A stretch of DNA of 64,000 nt from Candidatus Flexifilum breve (lineage in GTDB: Bacteria > Chloroflexota > Anaerolineae > Aggregatilineales > Phototrophicaceae): contig JADKGC010000007.1 in NCBI GenBank assembly GCA_016717205.1, positions 310,001 to 374,000 of the forward strand. The letters run 5' to 3'. Positions 16,355 to 24,803 of this stretch are shown here, piece after piece (position 1 is the stretch's first letter; each line of letters opens with the position of its first letter). The notes beneath the pieces were generated by a model that made no database searches, was not told the DNA's origin, and was given only the letters and a program-made list of their open reading frames with translations. Both the position numbers and the translations under genes were made by a program.

Positions 16355-17582
16355 TCATTTCCCTCAACATGCGCCAAGCCATCGACATCGCCCAGGTGCC
16401 AGTCCACTGTTTCGCTGTTTCCGATTCGCCGCCGAAACCGTATACGCGTGAGCGCACTTGATCCCCGACGACGACAGCGAGGGCGCTGCCTTCACCACTG
16501 TCCGCCTGCTCGTTGATATCCGGGAACGCCACCACCGCCACCGCGACCCTGGCTTGAGCAGCCGCAGCCAGCGCTTTAGCGGCCTGTTCGGCCAATGTCC
16601 GAATGGGCTGCGCCGATGTCTTCAGAGCCGCGGCTAAGTCATCTGGTGTGTCGTAATGCTCAACCTTCAGCAGCACCCCTACCCCGCCATCGGTTTTCTC
16701 AATGCGACCACTGATCACCGGATCAATGCCGACTTCTGTCACCGCGATTCCGCTGGCATCCGCCCGCAGTTGATTGACGAGCGCGCTTTCGATGGTGTCT
16801 TTATCCACACCGAACACGTAGCTGCCGATGAGCGCACGGAGCTGCGCCTCGACTTCGCCGATCATCTGGTCGGCTTCAAACTCGGTTGTGGCCTTGGCCG
16901 TGATGCGCACGTCGATCTGCCCGCTGTGCGCCGCCAGCCCAACCGTCGGATTGCTTGCTTCTTGCAATTCCGTGCCGATCATTTCGCCGAGCTGACTCTC
17001 ACCAATGCCTGCAACTTTGAGCAATCTGGCCTTGATGATTTCACTGGTGAGACCGTAGCGTTCGCGCAGGTAGGGGACTACCTTCTCAGTGAACAGAAAT
17101 TTCATTTCGCGGGGCACACCCGGTAGACTGATCACGCACTTGTCGCCAACTTCGACGACGAAGCTGGGGGCGGTGCCGACGGGGTTCTCGATGATGATGG
17201 CATCATCGGGGACGTACGCCTGCCGCTTGTTGTTTTCCGTCATCTGCACACGGAAAGTGCCGAAGCGAGCTGCAATCTGGTCGAGCAAATGCTGTTGAAA
17301 TGTCAGGCCGCGATCAGTGGCAGCGGCGACGCCCTGTCGGGTCATGTCGTCGATGGTGGGACCGAGGCCGCCGCACGTGATTACCACATCGGCCCGGCTG
17401 AGCGCAAGCCGGATTGAGTTGGCGATGCGTACTTCATTATCCCCGACAGATGTCATGTAATACAGGTTGATTCCGATATCGCGCAGCCCCCGGGCCAGAA
17501 AAACTGAGTTAGTATCAGTGATCTCGCCGAGGAGGATTTCGGTACCGATGGCGATAATTTCAGCGTTGAGATTGGATTTCAT
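16344..17582 (-). CDS. cinA: CinA family protein with degenerate C-terminal deamidase domain
   Basis: A 412-residue protein. The N-terminal MoaB/MogA-like domain (about 1-170) is well kept: AEIIAIGTEILLGEITDTNS, ITCGGLGPTIDDMTRQ, VGTAPSF, ISLPGVPREM. This COG1058 part hydrolyses ADP-ribose or related nucleotides in characterised members. The C-terminal domain normally carries AESCTGG with the active serine of NMN deamidase; at that place this protein reads TEVGIDP, and the later TGIAGP segment is also absent. So the deamidase is probably inactive. It is the first gene of the three-gene operon reaching to 15186. The ATG at 17582 lies close to the divergent ABC ATPase promoter. Confidence 0.88.
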   Translation of the reverse strand: MKSNLNAEIIAIGTEILLGEITDTNSVFLARGLRDIGINLYYMTSVGDNEVRIANSIRLALSRADVVITCGGLGPTIDDMTRQGVAAATDRGLTFQQHLLDQIAARFGTFRVQMTENNKRQAYVPDDAIIIENPVGTAPSFVVEVGDKCVISLPGVPREMKFLFTEKVVPYLRERYGLTSEIIKARLLKVAGIGESQLGEMIGTELQEASNPTVGLAAHSGQIDVRITAKATTEFEADQMIGEVEAQLRALIGSYVFGVDKDTIESALVNQLRADASGIAVTEVGIDPVISGRIEKTDGGVGVLLKVEHYDTPDDLAAALKTSAQPIRTLAEQAAKALAAAAQARVAVAVVAFPDINEQADSGEGSALAVVVGDQVRSRVYGFGGESETAKQWTGTWAMSMAWRMLREMNGA

Positions 17583-17599
17583 GAATTTCTCTTGAAAAT

Positions 17600-17627
17600 T
17601 TGCAAAAACTCAGGACACCACTATAAT
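17600..17627 (+). promoter_or_regulatory. Putative promoter of the sugar ABC ATPase gene
   Basis: TTGCAA (17600-17605) and a perfect TATAAT (17622-17627) are 16 nt apart; the gene begins 111 nt downstream. The leader between them shows no recognised riboswitch. Confidence 0.6.
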
Positions 17628-17738
17628 TTTGATCTGAGAGTTGGAATTTGCAACAAGGCAACTTATTTGTGCAGATTCAACAACAAGTGAATTTCATCCG
17701 ATAGTGTTGTACGACTATTCTCTTACGGAGGATCCCTC

Positions 17739-18881
17739 GTGGCAAGTGTTAGTTTTAGACACGTTTGGAAGCGTTACGCTGGCAATACGGTCGCAGTTAA
17801 GGATCTCAATATTGAAATCGCTGACAAAGAATTCTTGATCCTCGTCGGCCCGTCTGGCTGTGGCAAATCCACCAGCCTGCGTATGCTGGCCGGTCTGGAA
17901 GAGATCAGCGAAGGCGAAGTCCTGATTGGTGATCGCGTGGTGAACAACGTAGCGCCGAAAGATCGTGACGTCGCGATGGTGTTCCAGAGCTATGCTCTGT
18001 ACCCGCACATGACCGTGTATGACAACATGGCCTTCGGTCTGCGCCTGCGCAAAACCCCGAAGAACGTGATTGACGAACGTGTGCGTGATGCGGCCAAGAG
18101 CCTCGGCATTGAACACCTGCTCGATCGTCGTCCGCGTCAGTTGTCGGGCGGTCAGCGTCAGCGTGTCGCCGTCGGTCGCGCTATCGTTCGTGAACCCGCC
18201 GTCTTCCTGATGGACGAACCGCTCTCCAACTTGGACGCCAAGCTCCGCGTGGAAGCCCGTTCCTTCATCAGCAAGCTGCATCAGCGTCTCGGCACGACCT
18301 TCGTCTACGTGACCCACGATCAGGTGGAAGCGATGACGATGGGCACCCGCATCTGCGTGATGAGCGCCGGTGAACTGCAGCAGATCGATACGCCCTACAA
18401 CCTGTACCACAACCCGCGCAACATTTTCGTCGCCGGTTTCATCGGCAGCCCGTCGATGAACTTCTTCGATGGCACCCTGCGCATTCAGGATGGTGGTGTG
18501 GTCGTCGATACCGCTGGCTTCCAGATCAAGATCCCTGCGGCCAAGGCCGAACCGTTCCGCGCCCGTGCAAGCAATGGCGAACGCGTCATCCTCGGCGTGC
18601 GTCCGGAAGACATCCATGATGCGGAATATCTGCCCACCGGTATCACCCCGGCGTTGATTGAAGCCAACGTCGATGTGGTCGAACAGATGGGTAACGAAAT
18701 CATTCTGTATCTGGAAGATGGCGGCAAGACGTTCATCTCCCGTACCGATCCGCGCACGCGCGCGCGCGTTGGTAACCGCATTGGCGTCGCGTTGAACATC
18801 GACAACATGCACATCTTTGATGCGGATACGCAACTGTCGCTGGCCTACGAATACAAGCAGGCCCAGCCCGAAAAAGCCTAA
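17739..18881 (+). CDS. Sugar-type ABC transporter ATPase (UgpC/MsmK/MalK family)
   Basis: Cytoplasmic ATPase of 380 residues that powers carbohydrate or glycerol-phosphate importers. Motifs: Walker A GPSGCGKST, Q-loop FQSYALYPHM, signature LSGGQRQRVAVGRAIVREP, Walker B VFLMDEPLSNLDAKLR, H-loop THDQ, and the MalK-type C-terminal beta domain (ILGVRPEDIH). Such ATPases often serve several importers, which fits its single-gene setting with its own promoter and terminator. The GTG start follows GGAGGA by a few nt. The codon choice (CGT, GAA and CTG rich) is more biased than in the neighbours, which suggests high expression. Confidence 0.95.
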   Translation: MASVSFRHVWKRYAGNTVAVKDLNIEIADKEFLILVGPSGCGKSTSLRMLAGLEEISEGEVLIGDRVVNNVAPKDRDVAMVFQSYALYPHMTVYDNMAFGLRLRKTPKNVIDERVRDAAKSLGIEHLLDRRPRQLSGGQRQRVAVGRAIVREPAVFLMDEPLSNLDAKLRVEARSFISKLHQRLGTTFVYVTHDQVEAMTMGTRICVMSAGELQQIDTPYNLYHNPRNIFVAGFIGSPSMNFFDGTLRIQDGGVVVDTAGFQIKIPAAKAEPFRARASNGERVILGVRPEDIHDAEYLPTGITPALIEANVDVVEQMGNEIILYLEDGGKTFISRTDPRTRARVGNRIGVALNIDNMHIFDADTQLSLAYEYKQAQPEKA

Positions 18882-18903
18882 GCCTTTTTCCTCTGTAAGA
18901 ATG

Positions 18904-18937
18904 AAAGCCGTCCGTTGCGTCTAATGGACGGCTTTTT
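18904..18937 (+). terminator. Intrinsic terminator after the ABC ATPase gene
   Basis: A perfect 10-bp stem AAAGCCGTCC (18904-18913) / GGACGGCTTT (18926-18935) with a 12-nt loop, followed by a T run. Confidence 0.88.
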
Positions 18938-18972
18938 AATTGGATGCTCACCCTGTTGACGCTTGGCTCAAC

Positions 18973-18978
18973 TATAAT
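18973..18978 (+). promoter_or_regulatory. -10 box upstream of the acetyltransferase gene
   Basis: Perfect TATAAT 38 nt before the GTG at 19017. The nearby TTGACG (18956-18961) is only 11 nt away, too close to be its -35 partner. Confidence 0.45.
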
Positions 18979-19016
18979 GGCATCGCTGTGATTCTTAACT
19001 CACTTTGGGGGCGTTC

Positions 19017-20022
19017 GTGAAACTATCGGTCTATCGCGATAGCAGCGTATTTGAGGAACTGAAAGCCGAATGGAATGAGCTGCTCCATCACAGCACCTCA
19101 GACGTGATTTTTTGCACGTGGGAATGGCAATCTACATGGTGGGATGTCTATCGTGCAGGTGAACTGTTCGTCGTGACGTGTCGCACTGATGATGGTCAGC
19201 TCGTCGGCATCGCTTCCTGGTTCATCGAGATCAAAGATGGCGAACGCGTTGTCCGCACCATTGGCTGTGTTGACGTAACCGATTATGTCGACATCATCGC
19301 GCATCCCGACCATGTTAGCGAAGTCGGAGCGCTCTTCGCCGGAGTTCTGGCCGAGCATCGGCTCAGTTACGACCGCATCAATTTGTGCAATATTCCTGAA
19401 GCCTCCCCCACTCTGAAAATCCTCCCGGAGCGTCTCAAAGAACTGGGCTTCAACGTCGAAGTTGTCTTTCAGGAAGTCTGCCCCGTGATTAACTTACCGG
19501 CGGACTGGGAAAGCTACCTGGGGATGCTGGACAAAAAGCAGCGGCATGAGGTGCGCCGCAAAGTGCGCAAGGCCGAAAGCGAAGCGGAGGTTGGCTGGTA
19601 TATCGTCGATTCTACCCATAATCTGGACGAGGAAATTACGCGCTTCTTGTCTTTGATGCGCGCCAGTCATCCGGAAAAGGCACTTTTCCTCGACAATCCG
19701 AAGAATCTCGCCTTCTTTCAGCGGCTGGCGCCGATGACGTTTCAATGTGGTTGGCTGAAGCTCAGCTTCTTGGTGATCAATGGTGTGCCGTCGGCGACCT
19801 ACTTCGACTTCGACTACAACAACCGCGCTTTGGTTTATAACTCGGGTTTACTGCCTGACGAAACCGGTAATCTCAGTGCGGGGGATTGTGCTGCTGGCCT
19901 ATAACATCCGCCACGCCATCGAATCCCACAAGACGGTCTTCGATTTTCTGCGCGGCAACGAAATCTACAAGTATCGTATGGGCGGACACGACACGACGGT
20001 CTACAAGCTCAAGGCGCAGTAA
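19017..20022 (+). CDS. FemAB/CelD-like GNAT-fold acetyltransferase, frameshifted
   Basis: A protein of about 335 residues of the Acetyltransf_6 (BcsL/CelD, FemAB-like) group: YRDSSVFEELKAEWNELL with FCTWEWQSTWW early, YVDIIAHPDH, then the KKQRHEVRRKVRKAE segment and LSFLVINGVPSATYFDFDYNNRALVYNSG, the usual GNAT core. The first frame dies at DETGNLSAGDCAAGL; the next frame gives IVLLAYNIRHAIESHKTVFDFLRGNEIYKYRMGG, the expected C-terminus. They join at the G run 19880-19884 (one G too many). Substrate unknown; relatives act on cell-surface sugars or peptides. GTG 19017 has a GGGGG ribosome binding site 5 nt upstream and is preferred to TTG 19005. Confidence 0.82.
19880..19884 (+). other. Frameshift site in the acetyltransferase gene
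   Basis: GCGGGGGATT has five G in a row; four would read Ala-Gly-Ile-Val-Leu-Leu and join two frames that both fit the family. A single-base insertion in a homopolymer is the simplest cause. Confidence 0.75.
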
Positions 20023-20023
20023 C

Positions 20024-20047
20024 AAAAAAGGCAGGGGTTCCCCTGCC
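20024..20047 (-). terminator. Intrinsic terminator of the small minus-strand gene
   Basis: Perfect 8-bp stem GGCAGGGG (20030-20037) / CCCCTGCC (20040-20047) with a 2-nt turn. The A run at 20024-20029 is a T run on the minus strand, so it works for the gene at 20057-20362; the plus-strand side has no T tail. Confidence 0.75.
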
Positions 20048-20056
20048 CTACTCTGC

Positions 20057-20362
20057 TCACCCACCGTACGCGTTCGGGATGTCGGTGACGACCGTGCTGA
20101 TGTACGGTTCCCCGGCCTGAACCTTCAAGGCTTCATCTTCGCTTAGGATGCGCTGCCCCTTGTGGTACAGCACGCCGTTAAATCCGTCGAAACGGTAGCG
20201 GCGGTTGACCCAACCGTACTCATTGTGCTGGAACACCACATTGAACTGCACCGCTTCATCCTCTAGGATGACCTTTTCTTCAACTATCCACACCGGCGCA
20301 AACTGCTCCAGATGTGGTTTTGCCTTTGCATCACGCTTGTTCAGCAGGATCTGTTCTGCCAT
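20057..20362 (-). CDS. Small conserved-looking protein of unknown function
   Basis: A 101-residue protein that is not recognised. It is mixed and aromatic (QFNVVFQHNEYGWVNRRYRFDGFNGVLYHKGQR), without signal peptide or membrane segment, and ends PNAYGG. Its own terminator downstream, the lack of a rival frame and the location between two minus-strand genes support it as real. It lies 62 nt downstream of the NDH-2 gene stop and may be read from the same promoter. No function is proposed. Confidence 0.65.
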   Translation of the reverse strand: MAEQILLNKRDAKAKPHLEQFAPVWIVEEKVILEDEAVQFNVVFQHNEYGWVNRRYRFDGFNGVLYHKGQRILSEDEALKVQAGEPYISTVVTDIPNAYGG

Positions 20363-20424
20363 TGCCCTATCTTCCTCGATCCGGTTAATCGATCATCCAT
20401 TGTAGCGACATCCTGAGCGATTCG

Positions 20425-21711
20425 CTATGCAGTGCCAGGATCGGTTTTGGGCGTGGGTCTCGCCGCCGGGTCATTCAGAATCAGGCGCACCGAGCGATCA
20501 TACGTGAAGTAGTTCCACACCCAATGCAGAAACACCTGCAGACGATTCTTAAAGCCGAGCAGCGTGATCAGGTGGAGGCCGAGCCAAGCAATCCAGGCAA
20601 TGTACCCGCGCAGCTTGATGCGGTTGAAGATGTACGCGACCGCGCGACTGCGCCCAATCGTCGCCATGATGCCGCGGTCAATGTAGTGAAAATCGTGCTG
20701 CTTCCAGCCCTGCAGGTCGCGTAGAATGTTGCGCGCGGCCAGTATCCCCTGCTGTTTGGCGACCGGGATGAGCATCGGGTACGGCTGTCCATGTGCATCT
20801 TCCAGATAGGCCATATCGCCGACCACATAAACGTGATTCAGGCCGATGACCTCTGTCGTCGGGTTTATGCGCACGCGCCCACCCCGCTCCAGCGGTACGC
20901 CGAGCAGCGCCGCGAGCGGTGACGCCTTGACGCCCGCCGCCCAGATCAACGTGTGGGTTGGAATGACGCGGCCATCTCTCAGGATAATGTGGTCAGCCGC
21001 AATCTCGTGCACCGGACTGCCGAGCATAACCTCAACGCCGAGCGATTCGAGCTGCTCGCGGGCGGCAGCCTGCAATTCGACAGGATACGGGGCGAGCACC
21101 TTGTCGGTCGCTTCGACCAGCACGACGCGCGGCGTCAGTCCAGCAAATTCGCGCTGCAGCACCTGCGTAAACAGCTCATACAATGCCCCGGCCATTTCAA
21201 GTCCGGTCGCGCCGCCGCCCACCACGACCATGGTCGTCAGCGCCGCGCGCATAGCCGGGTCTTCGGCCCAGACAGCGCGCTCAAACAACCGCAGAATGTG
21301 ATTGCGCAGCTTGAGCGAGTCTTCCAGCGATTTGAGTTCAAAACCATATTGCTGCACGGCTGCATTGCCGAAGAAGTTCGTCACACTGCCTGCCGCGACT
21401 AGCAGATAGTCGTACCGTTCAGTGCGTTCGCCGTCTTCGGCCTGCACCATTACGCTCTGGTCGTCCGTGTTAATGGCTGTGACTTCTCCGCGCAGAAAGC
21501 GGATGTTGGCGGCCCCGTGAAACACAGGCCGGACGGGATGCGCGATTTCGCCAGCGTCGAGGCCGCTGGTGGCCACTTGATAGAGCAGCGGCGTGAACGT
21601 GTGGTAATTGTTGCGGTCGATGAGCAGCACGTCGACATTGCGATTGGCCAGTTCGCGGGCGGCGTGCAAGCCGCCAAAGCCCGCGCCGATGATCACGACT
21701 CGTTTCAACAT
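20425..21711 (-). CDS. ndh: Type II NADH:quinone oxidoreductase (NDH-2)
   Basis: Single-subunit flavoenzyme (428 residues) that passes electrons from NADH to quinone at the inner face of the membrane without pumping protons. Seen: FAD-binding GAGFGGLHAARELA (9-22) and the NYHTFTPLLYQVATSGL segment, the NADH-binding VVVGGGATGLEMAGAL (about 165-180), the second FAD motif HVYVVGDMA, and a C-terminal amphipathic/hydrophobic stretch (YIAWIAWLGLHLITLLGF) for membrane attachment. A 16-nt palindrome TGTGAATATATTCACA lies between its -10 box and its start codon, which suggests redox-responsive repression. Confidence 0.95.
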   Translation of the reverse strand: MLKRVVIIGAGFGGLHAARELANRNVDVLLIDRNNYHTFTPLLYQVATSGLDAGEIAHPVRPVFHGAANIRFLRGEVTAINTDDQSVMVQAEDGERTERYDYLLVAAGSVTNFFGNAAVQQYGFELKSLEDSLKLRNHILRLFERAVWAEDPAMRAALTTMVVVGGGATGLEMAGALYELFTQVLQREFAGLTPRVVLVEATDKVLAPYPVELQAAAREQLESLGVEVMLGSPVHEIAADHIILRDGRVIPTHTLIWAAGVKASPLAALLGVPLERGGRVRINPTTEVIGLNHVYVVGDMAYLEDAHGQPYPMLIPVAKQQGILAARNILRDLQGWKQHDFHYIDRGIMATIGRSRAVAYIFNRIKLRGYIAWIAWLGLHLITLLGFKNRLQVFLHWVWNYFTYDRSVRLILNDPAARPTPKTDPGTA

Positions 21712-21728
21712 GTGCGATTATCCTGATT

Positions 21729-21744
21729 TGTGAATATATTCACA
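21729..21744. promoter_or_regulatory. Palindromic operator upstream of ndh (Rex-like, also CRP/FNR-like)
   Basis: The perfect 16-nt palindrome TGTGAATATATTCACA matches the core of the Rex operator (TGTGAA-N4-TTCACA) and also the CRP pattern TGTGA-N6-TCACA. It abuts the minus-strand -10 box and covers the likely transcription start of ndh, a typical repressor position. Rex is known to control NADH dehydrogenase genes by sensing NADH/NAD; the regulator here is inferred, not seen. Confidence 0.65.
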
Positions 21745-21749
21745 TTATA
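21744..21749 (-). promoter_or_regulatory. -10 box of ndh
   Basis: Perfect TATAAT on the minus strand (21749-21744), 33 nt upstream of the ndh ATG and sharing one base with the palindromic operator. No clear -35 box was seen. Confidence 0.5.
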
Positions 21750-21814
21750 TCAGAAACTGGCGCCTGCTTACCTGTACTTTAGGCTGATTTTGGCTATCTC
21801 CCGAGGATTAGGGG

Positions 21815-21820
21815 TATAAT
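21815..21820 (+). promoter_or_regulatory. -10 box of purB
   Basis: Perfect TATAAT 26 nt before the purB ATG. A weak TTGGCT at 21790-21795 lies 19 nt upstream, which is longer than ideal. Confidence 0.45.
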
Positions 21821-21846
21821 CGCGCGTATTCATTCTGGAAGACCAC

Positions 21847-23253
21847 ATGACGACTTTCCAACACGATACGTTTCTATCTCCGTTCACTTGGCGGTACGGC
21901 ACAGGTGCGATGCGCCACCTTTGGAGTGAAGTACACAAGCGGCGGTTGTGGCGGCGGCTGTGGGTTGCCTTAGCCACAGCGGAGCAATCCGCGGGCTTGG
22001 TAACGCCTGAACAGGTTGCCGATCTCGCCGCGCATGTCGATGACATTGACATTGCACGCGCCGAAGCTATCGAAGCCGACATTCACCATGATCTGATGGC
22101 GGAAGTCCAGACGTTTGCGGAACAATGCCGCATCGGTGGTGGCATCATTCACCTCGGCGCGACCAGTGCCGATATCGAAGACAATGCCGATGTGCTGCGC
22201 ATCCGCGACAGTCTCGACCTCATCCTCGTCGCGCTGCGTGACCTGCTGGTCGTTTTCGCTGACAAGATTGCAGCGCTCGCCGACGAGCCCATTATGGCCT
22301 ACACCCACATTCAGCCTGCCGAACCGACGACGATGGGCTATCGCCTCGCGCTGTATGCTCAGGATCTCGTTGACGATTACCTTGCACTCAAAAGCGTGCG
22401 GGCGAATTTGCGCGGCAAGGGCTTCAAAGGCGCTGTGGGCACGGGCGCGGCTTACGCTGAACTGCTTCACGGCACCGGCATCCCGCCAAGCGACCTCGAA
22501 CGCCTCATCATGAGCAATCTCGATCTACCCGCCTACCCTATCGCTTCGCAAACCTACCCGCGCAAGCAGGACTGGCAGGTGATCAGCGCCTTGGCAGGTG
22601 CGGCGGGCAGTTTGTATAAATTCGCGTTTGACTTACGCTTGCTGCAATCCCCGGTTATCGACGAGTGGCATGAGCCGTTTGGCTCCAAACAGGTCGGCTC
22701 GTCGGCGATGCCCTTCAAGCGCAACCCCATTAACGCCGAGAAGATGAACAGCCTCGGACGCATGGTCGCCGCGCTGGTCGATGTGGCGTGGAACAACGCC
22801 AGCCACTCGCTGCTTGAACGCACGCTGGATGATTCGGCCAATCGGCGCGAAATCCTACCCGTCGCCTTTCTCGCGACCGACGAAATGCTCAAAGTCGCGA
22901 AACGTATTCTTGCCGGCATGGTCATTAGCCATGAAGCAGCCGCGCGCAATTTTGCCCGTTTTGGCGTGTTCTCGGCGGTGGAGCGTGTCCTCATGGCCGC
23001 CGTCAAAGCCGGGGCGGATCGGCAGGCGATGCATGAAGTGCTGCGTCAAGAAAGCATCGCTGCATGGCAGCTGATCTCTGCCGGGCAGCCCAATCCACTT
23101 GTCGACGCGCTGGCGAGTCATCCAGTCCTCACGACCTATCTCTCATCCGAAACGATTCGCGCGCTGCTAGATGCGACTGCGCATCTTGGCGATGCTCCGG
23201 CGCGCGCCCGTCAATTTGCGTTTACCATTGCTCAAATCCTGAAGGATAACTAG
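21847..23253 (+). CDS. purB: Adenylosuccinate lyase
   Basis: Cleaves SAICAR to AICAR plus fumarate, and adenylosuccinate to AMP plus fumarate, in purine synthesis. The 468-residue protein has the superfamily pattern: HLGATSADIEDNAD (108-121), the THIQPAEPTTMGYRLA helix with the catalytic His region, GAVGTGAAY, and the signature SSAMPFKRNPINAEKM containing the flexible catalytic loop. The ATG follows a TATAAT box closely. The purH gene starts 2 nt after the stop, so the two steps on either side of AICAR are encoded together and coupled. Confidence 0.95.
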   Translation: MTTFQHDTFLSPFTWRYGTGAMRHLWSEVHKRRLWRRLWVALATAEQSAGLVTPEQVADLAAHVDDIDIARAEAIEADIHHDLMAEVQTFAEQCRIGGGIIHLGATSADIEDNADVLRIRDSLDLILVALRDLLVVFADKIAALADEPIMAYTHIQPAEPTTMGYRLALYAQDLVDDYLALKSVRANLRGKGFKGAVGTGAAYAELLHGTGIPPSDLERLIMSNLDLPAYPIASQTYPRKQDWQVISALAGAAGSLYKFAFDLRLLQSPVIDEWHEPFGSKQVGSSAMPFKRNPINAEKMNSLGRMVAALVDVAWNNASHSLLERTLDDSANRREILPVAFLATDEMLKVAKRILAGMVISHEAAARNFARFGVFSAVERVLMAAVKAGADRQAMHEVLRQESIAAWQLISAGQPNPLVDALASHPVLTTYLSSETIRALLDATAHLGDAPARARQFAFTIAQILKDN

Positions 23254-23255
23254 CC

Positions 23256-24794
23256 ATGCCCCGCGCACTGCTCAGCGTCTATGACAAGACTGGATTGGTG
23301 GAATTCGCTGCAAAACTCGTTCAACTCGGTTGGGACTTGGTCGCCAGTGGCGGCACCGAACGCACCCTAATTGGAGCGGGTCTCCCAGTCACCCCTGTCG
23401 AACAGGTGACACAGGTGCCGGAAATGCTCGGTGGACGCGTCAAGACACTGCATCCAGCCATTCACGCCGGCATTCTCGCTCGAGACCGCGCCGAAGACCT
23501 CGAAGACCTGAAGCGCCAGAGCTTCGCGCCGATCAATATGGTGGTGTGCAACCTGTACCCTTTTCAGGAGACGGTCACGAAAGCGGGTATCACCCTGCAA
23601 GATGCCATCGAAGAAATTGATATCGGCGGCGTGACGCTGCTGCGTGCCGCCGCCAAGAACTTCTTCCACGTGATCGTCGTTTCGTCTCCGGCTGACTACG
23701 AGCGCGTCGCCGAAGCACTGGCCACACCGGAAGGCGCGGAGCTGGCCTTACGCCGTGAACTCGCTGTGAAAGCCTTTGCTCATACCCGTGATTATGACAC
23801 TGCTATTCACAGCTATCTCGCGCAGGATGTTACGGTCAGTCTCCTCAATGAGTCGCTGCCACAGCACCTATCGCTCGGCATTCAGCGCGACGATATGCTG
23901 CGCTACGGAGAGAATCCCCACCAGATTGCCGCGCACTACACTCGGGTCGCAGGCGCTGGCCCACTCGGCGGGACAGTGTTGGGCGGCAAGCAGTTGTCCT
24001 ATAACAACATTCTTGACCTCGACGCTGCGTGGCGCGCGGTCGGGAGCTACAGCACCCCGACGGTCGTTATAGTCAAGCACCTGACGCCGTGCGGCGTCGC
24101 CACCGCTGAGAGCATCACGGCCGCATTCCCGCCGGCGCTCGAATCCGACCCAGTGTCGGCGTTTGGCGGCGTGATCGCCGTGAACCGCCCGGTTGATGAG
24201 TCGTTCGTCGCGGCGCTCGGCTCGCTGTTCGTCGAAGCCATTGCCGCGCCAAGCTTCACCCCTGAAGCCACGGTCATTCTCTCGGAGAAACGCAAGAACT
24301 GCCGTTTACTGCAAGTCCCTGCGTTGTTTGATGGCACGGCCTTGGAGATTCGCAGCGTCTTCCACGGTTTTCTCGTGCAGAGCGTCGATCTCGGTGATCC
24401 TGAAGGCACCAACTTCAAGATTGTCACGAAACGCCAACCGACTGCCGATGAAATTGAGGCGCTGCGTTTCAACTGGAAAGTAGTGCAGCACGTTAAATCG
24501 AATGCGATTGTGCTCGGCATCAAGAACGCGACCGTCGGCGTCGGCGGTGGCTTGTCCAGCCGGGTCGACTCGGTCAAGCTGGCAGTAACGAAAGCGGGTA
24601 GTCGCTCGGTTGGATCGGTTATGGCTTCCGATGCCTTCTTCCCCTTCCCCGATGGCGTCGAAGCGGCGGCGGCCGCGGGCGTGACGGCCGTCATTCAGCC
24701 CGGCGGCTCGATCCGCGACAACGACGTGATCGCTGTCGCCGATGCCGCGAACATGGCGATGGTGTTTACCGGCGTGCGCCACTTCCGGCACTAG
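23256..24794 (+). CDS. purH: Bifunctional AICAR transformylase / IMP cyclohydrolase
   Basis: Last two steps of IMP synthesis. The N-terminal IMP cyclohydrolase domain (1-200) starts with RALLSVYDKTGLVEFA and has VASGGTERTL, GGRVKTLHPAIHAGIL and EEIDIGGVTLLRAAAKN; the transformylase domain has LRYGENPHQ, the KHLTPCGVA active-site segment (Lys and His kept), SDPVSAFGGVIAVNRPVD, SRVDSVKLA and SDAFFPFPDGVEAAA. Length 512 is normal. It is the second gene of a purB-purH pair. The 11-bp hairpin downstream probably ends the transcript. Confidence 0.96.
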   Translation: MPRALLSVYDKTGLVEFAAKLVQLGWDLVASGGTERTLIGAGLPVTPVEQVTQVPEMLGGRVKTLHPAIHAGILARDRAEDLEDLKRQSFAPINMVVCNLYPFQETVTKAGITLQDAIEEIDIGGVTLLRAAAKNFFHVIVVSSPADYERVAEALATPEGAELALRRELAVKAFAHTRDYDTAIHSYLAQDVTVSLLNESLPQHLSLGIQRDDMLRYGENPHQIAAHYTRVAGAGPLGGTVLGGKQLSYNNILDLDAAWRAVGSYSTPTVVIVKHLTPCGVATAESITAAFPPALESDPVSAFGGVIAVNRPVDESFVAALGSLFVEAIAAPSFTPEATVILSEKRKNCRLLQVPALFDGTALEIRSVFHGFLVQSVDLGDPEGTNFKIVTKRQPTADEIEALRFNWKVVQHVKSNAIVLGIKNATVGVGGGLSSRVDSVKLAVTKAGSRSVGSVMASDAFFPFPDGVEAAAAAGVTAVIQPGGSIRDNDVIAVADAANMAMVFTGVRHFRH

Positions 24795-24803
24795 CCTGCG
24801 GGA

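Noticed and set aside
17641..17838. A 65-codon plus-strand frame across the ABC ATPase start
   Set aside because: It overlaps the well-supported GTG start of the ATPase and has no ribosome binding site or recognisable sequence.
17715..18833. A 372-codon open frame opposite the ABC ATPase
   Set aside because: Antisense shadow of a conserved gene with strong codon bias; no ribosome binding site or family match.
18956..18978. TTGACG and TATAAT as a promoter pair
   Set aside because: The gap is 11 nt, too short for a sigma-70-type promoter; only the -10 box was kept.
23256..24794. PurH with defective active site (KHLTPCGVA instead of the common KHTNPCGVA)
   Set aside because: Lys and His are present, and other functional members, such as animal enzymes, also vary at the Asn position; it is probably active.
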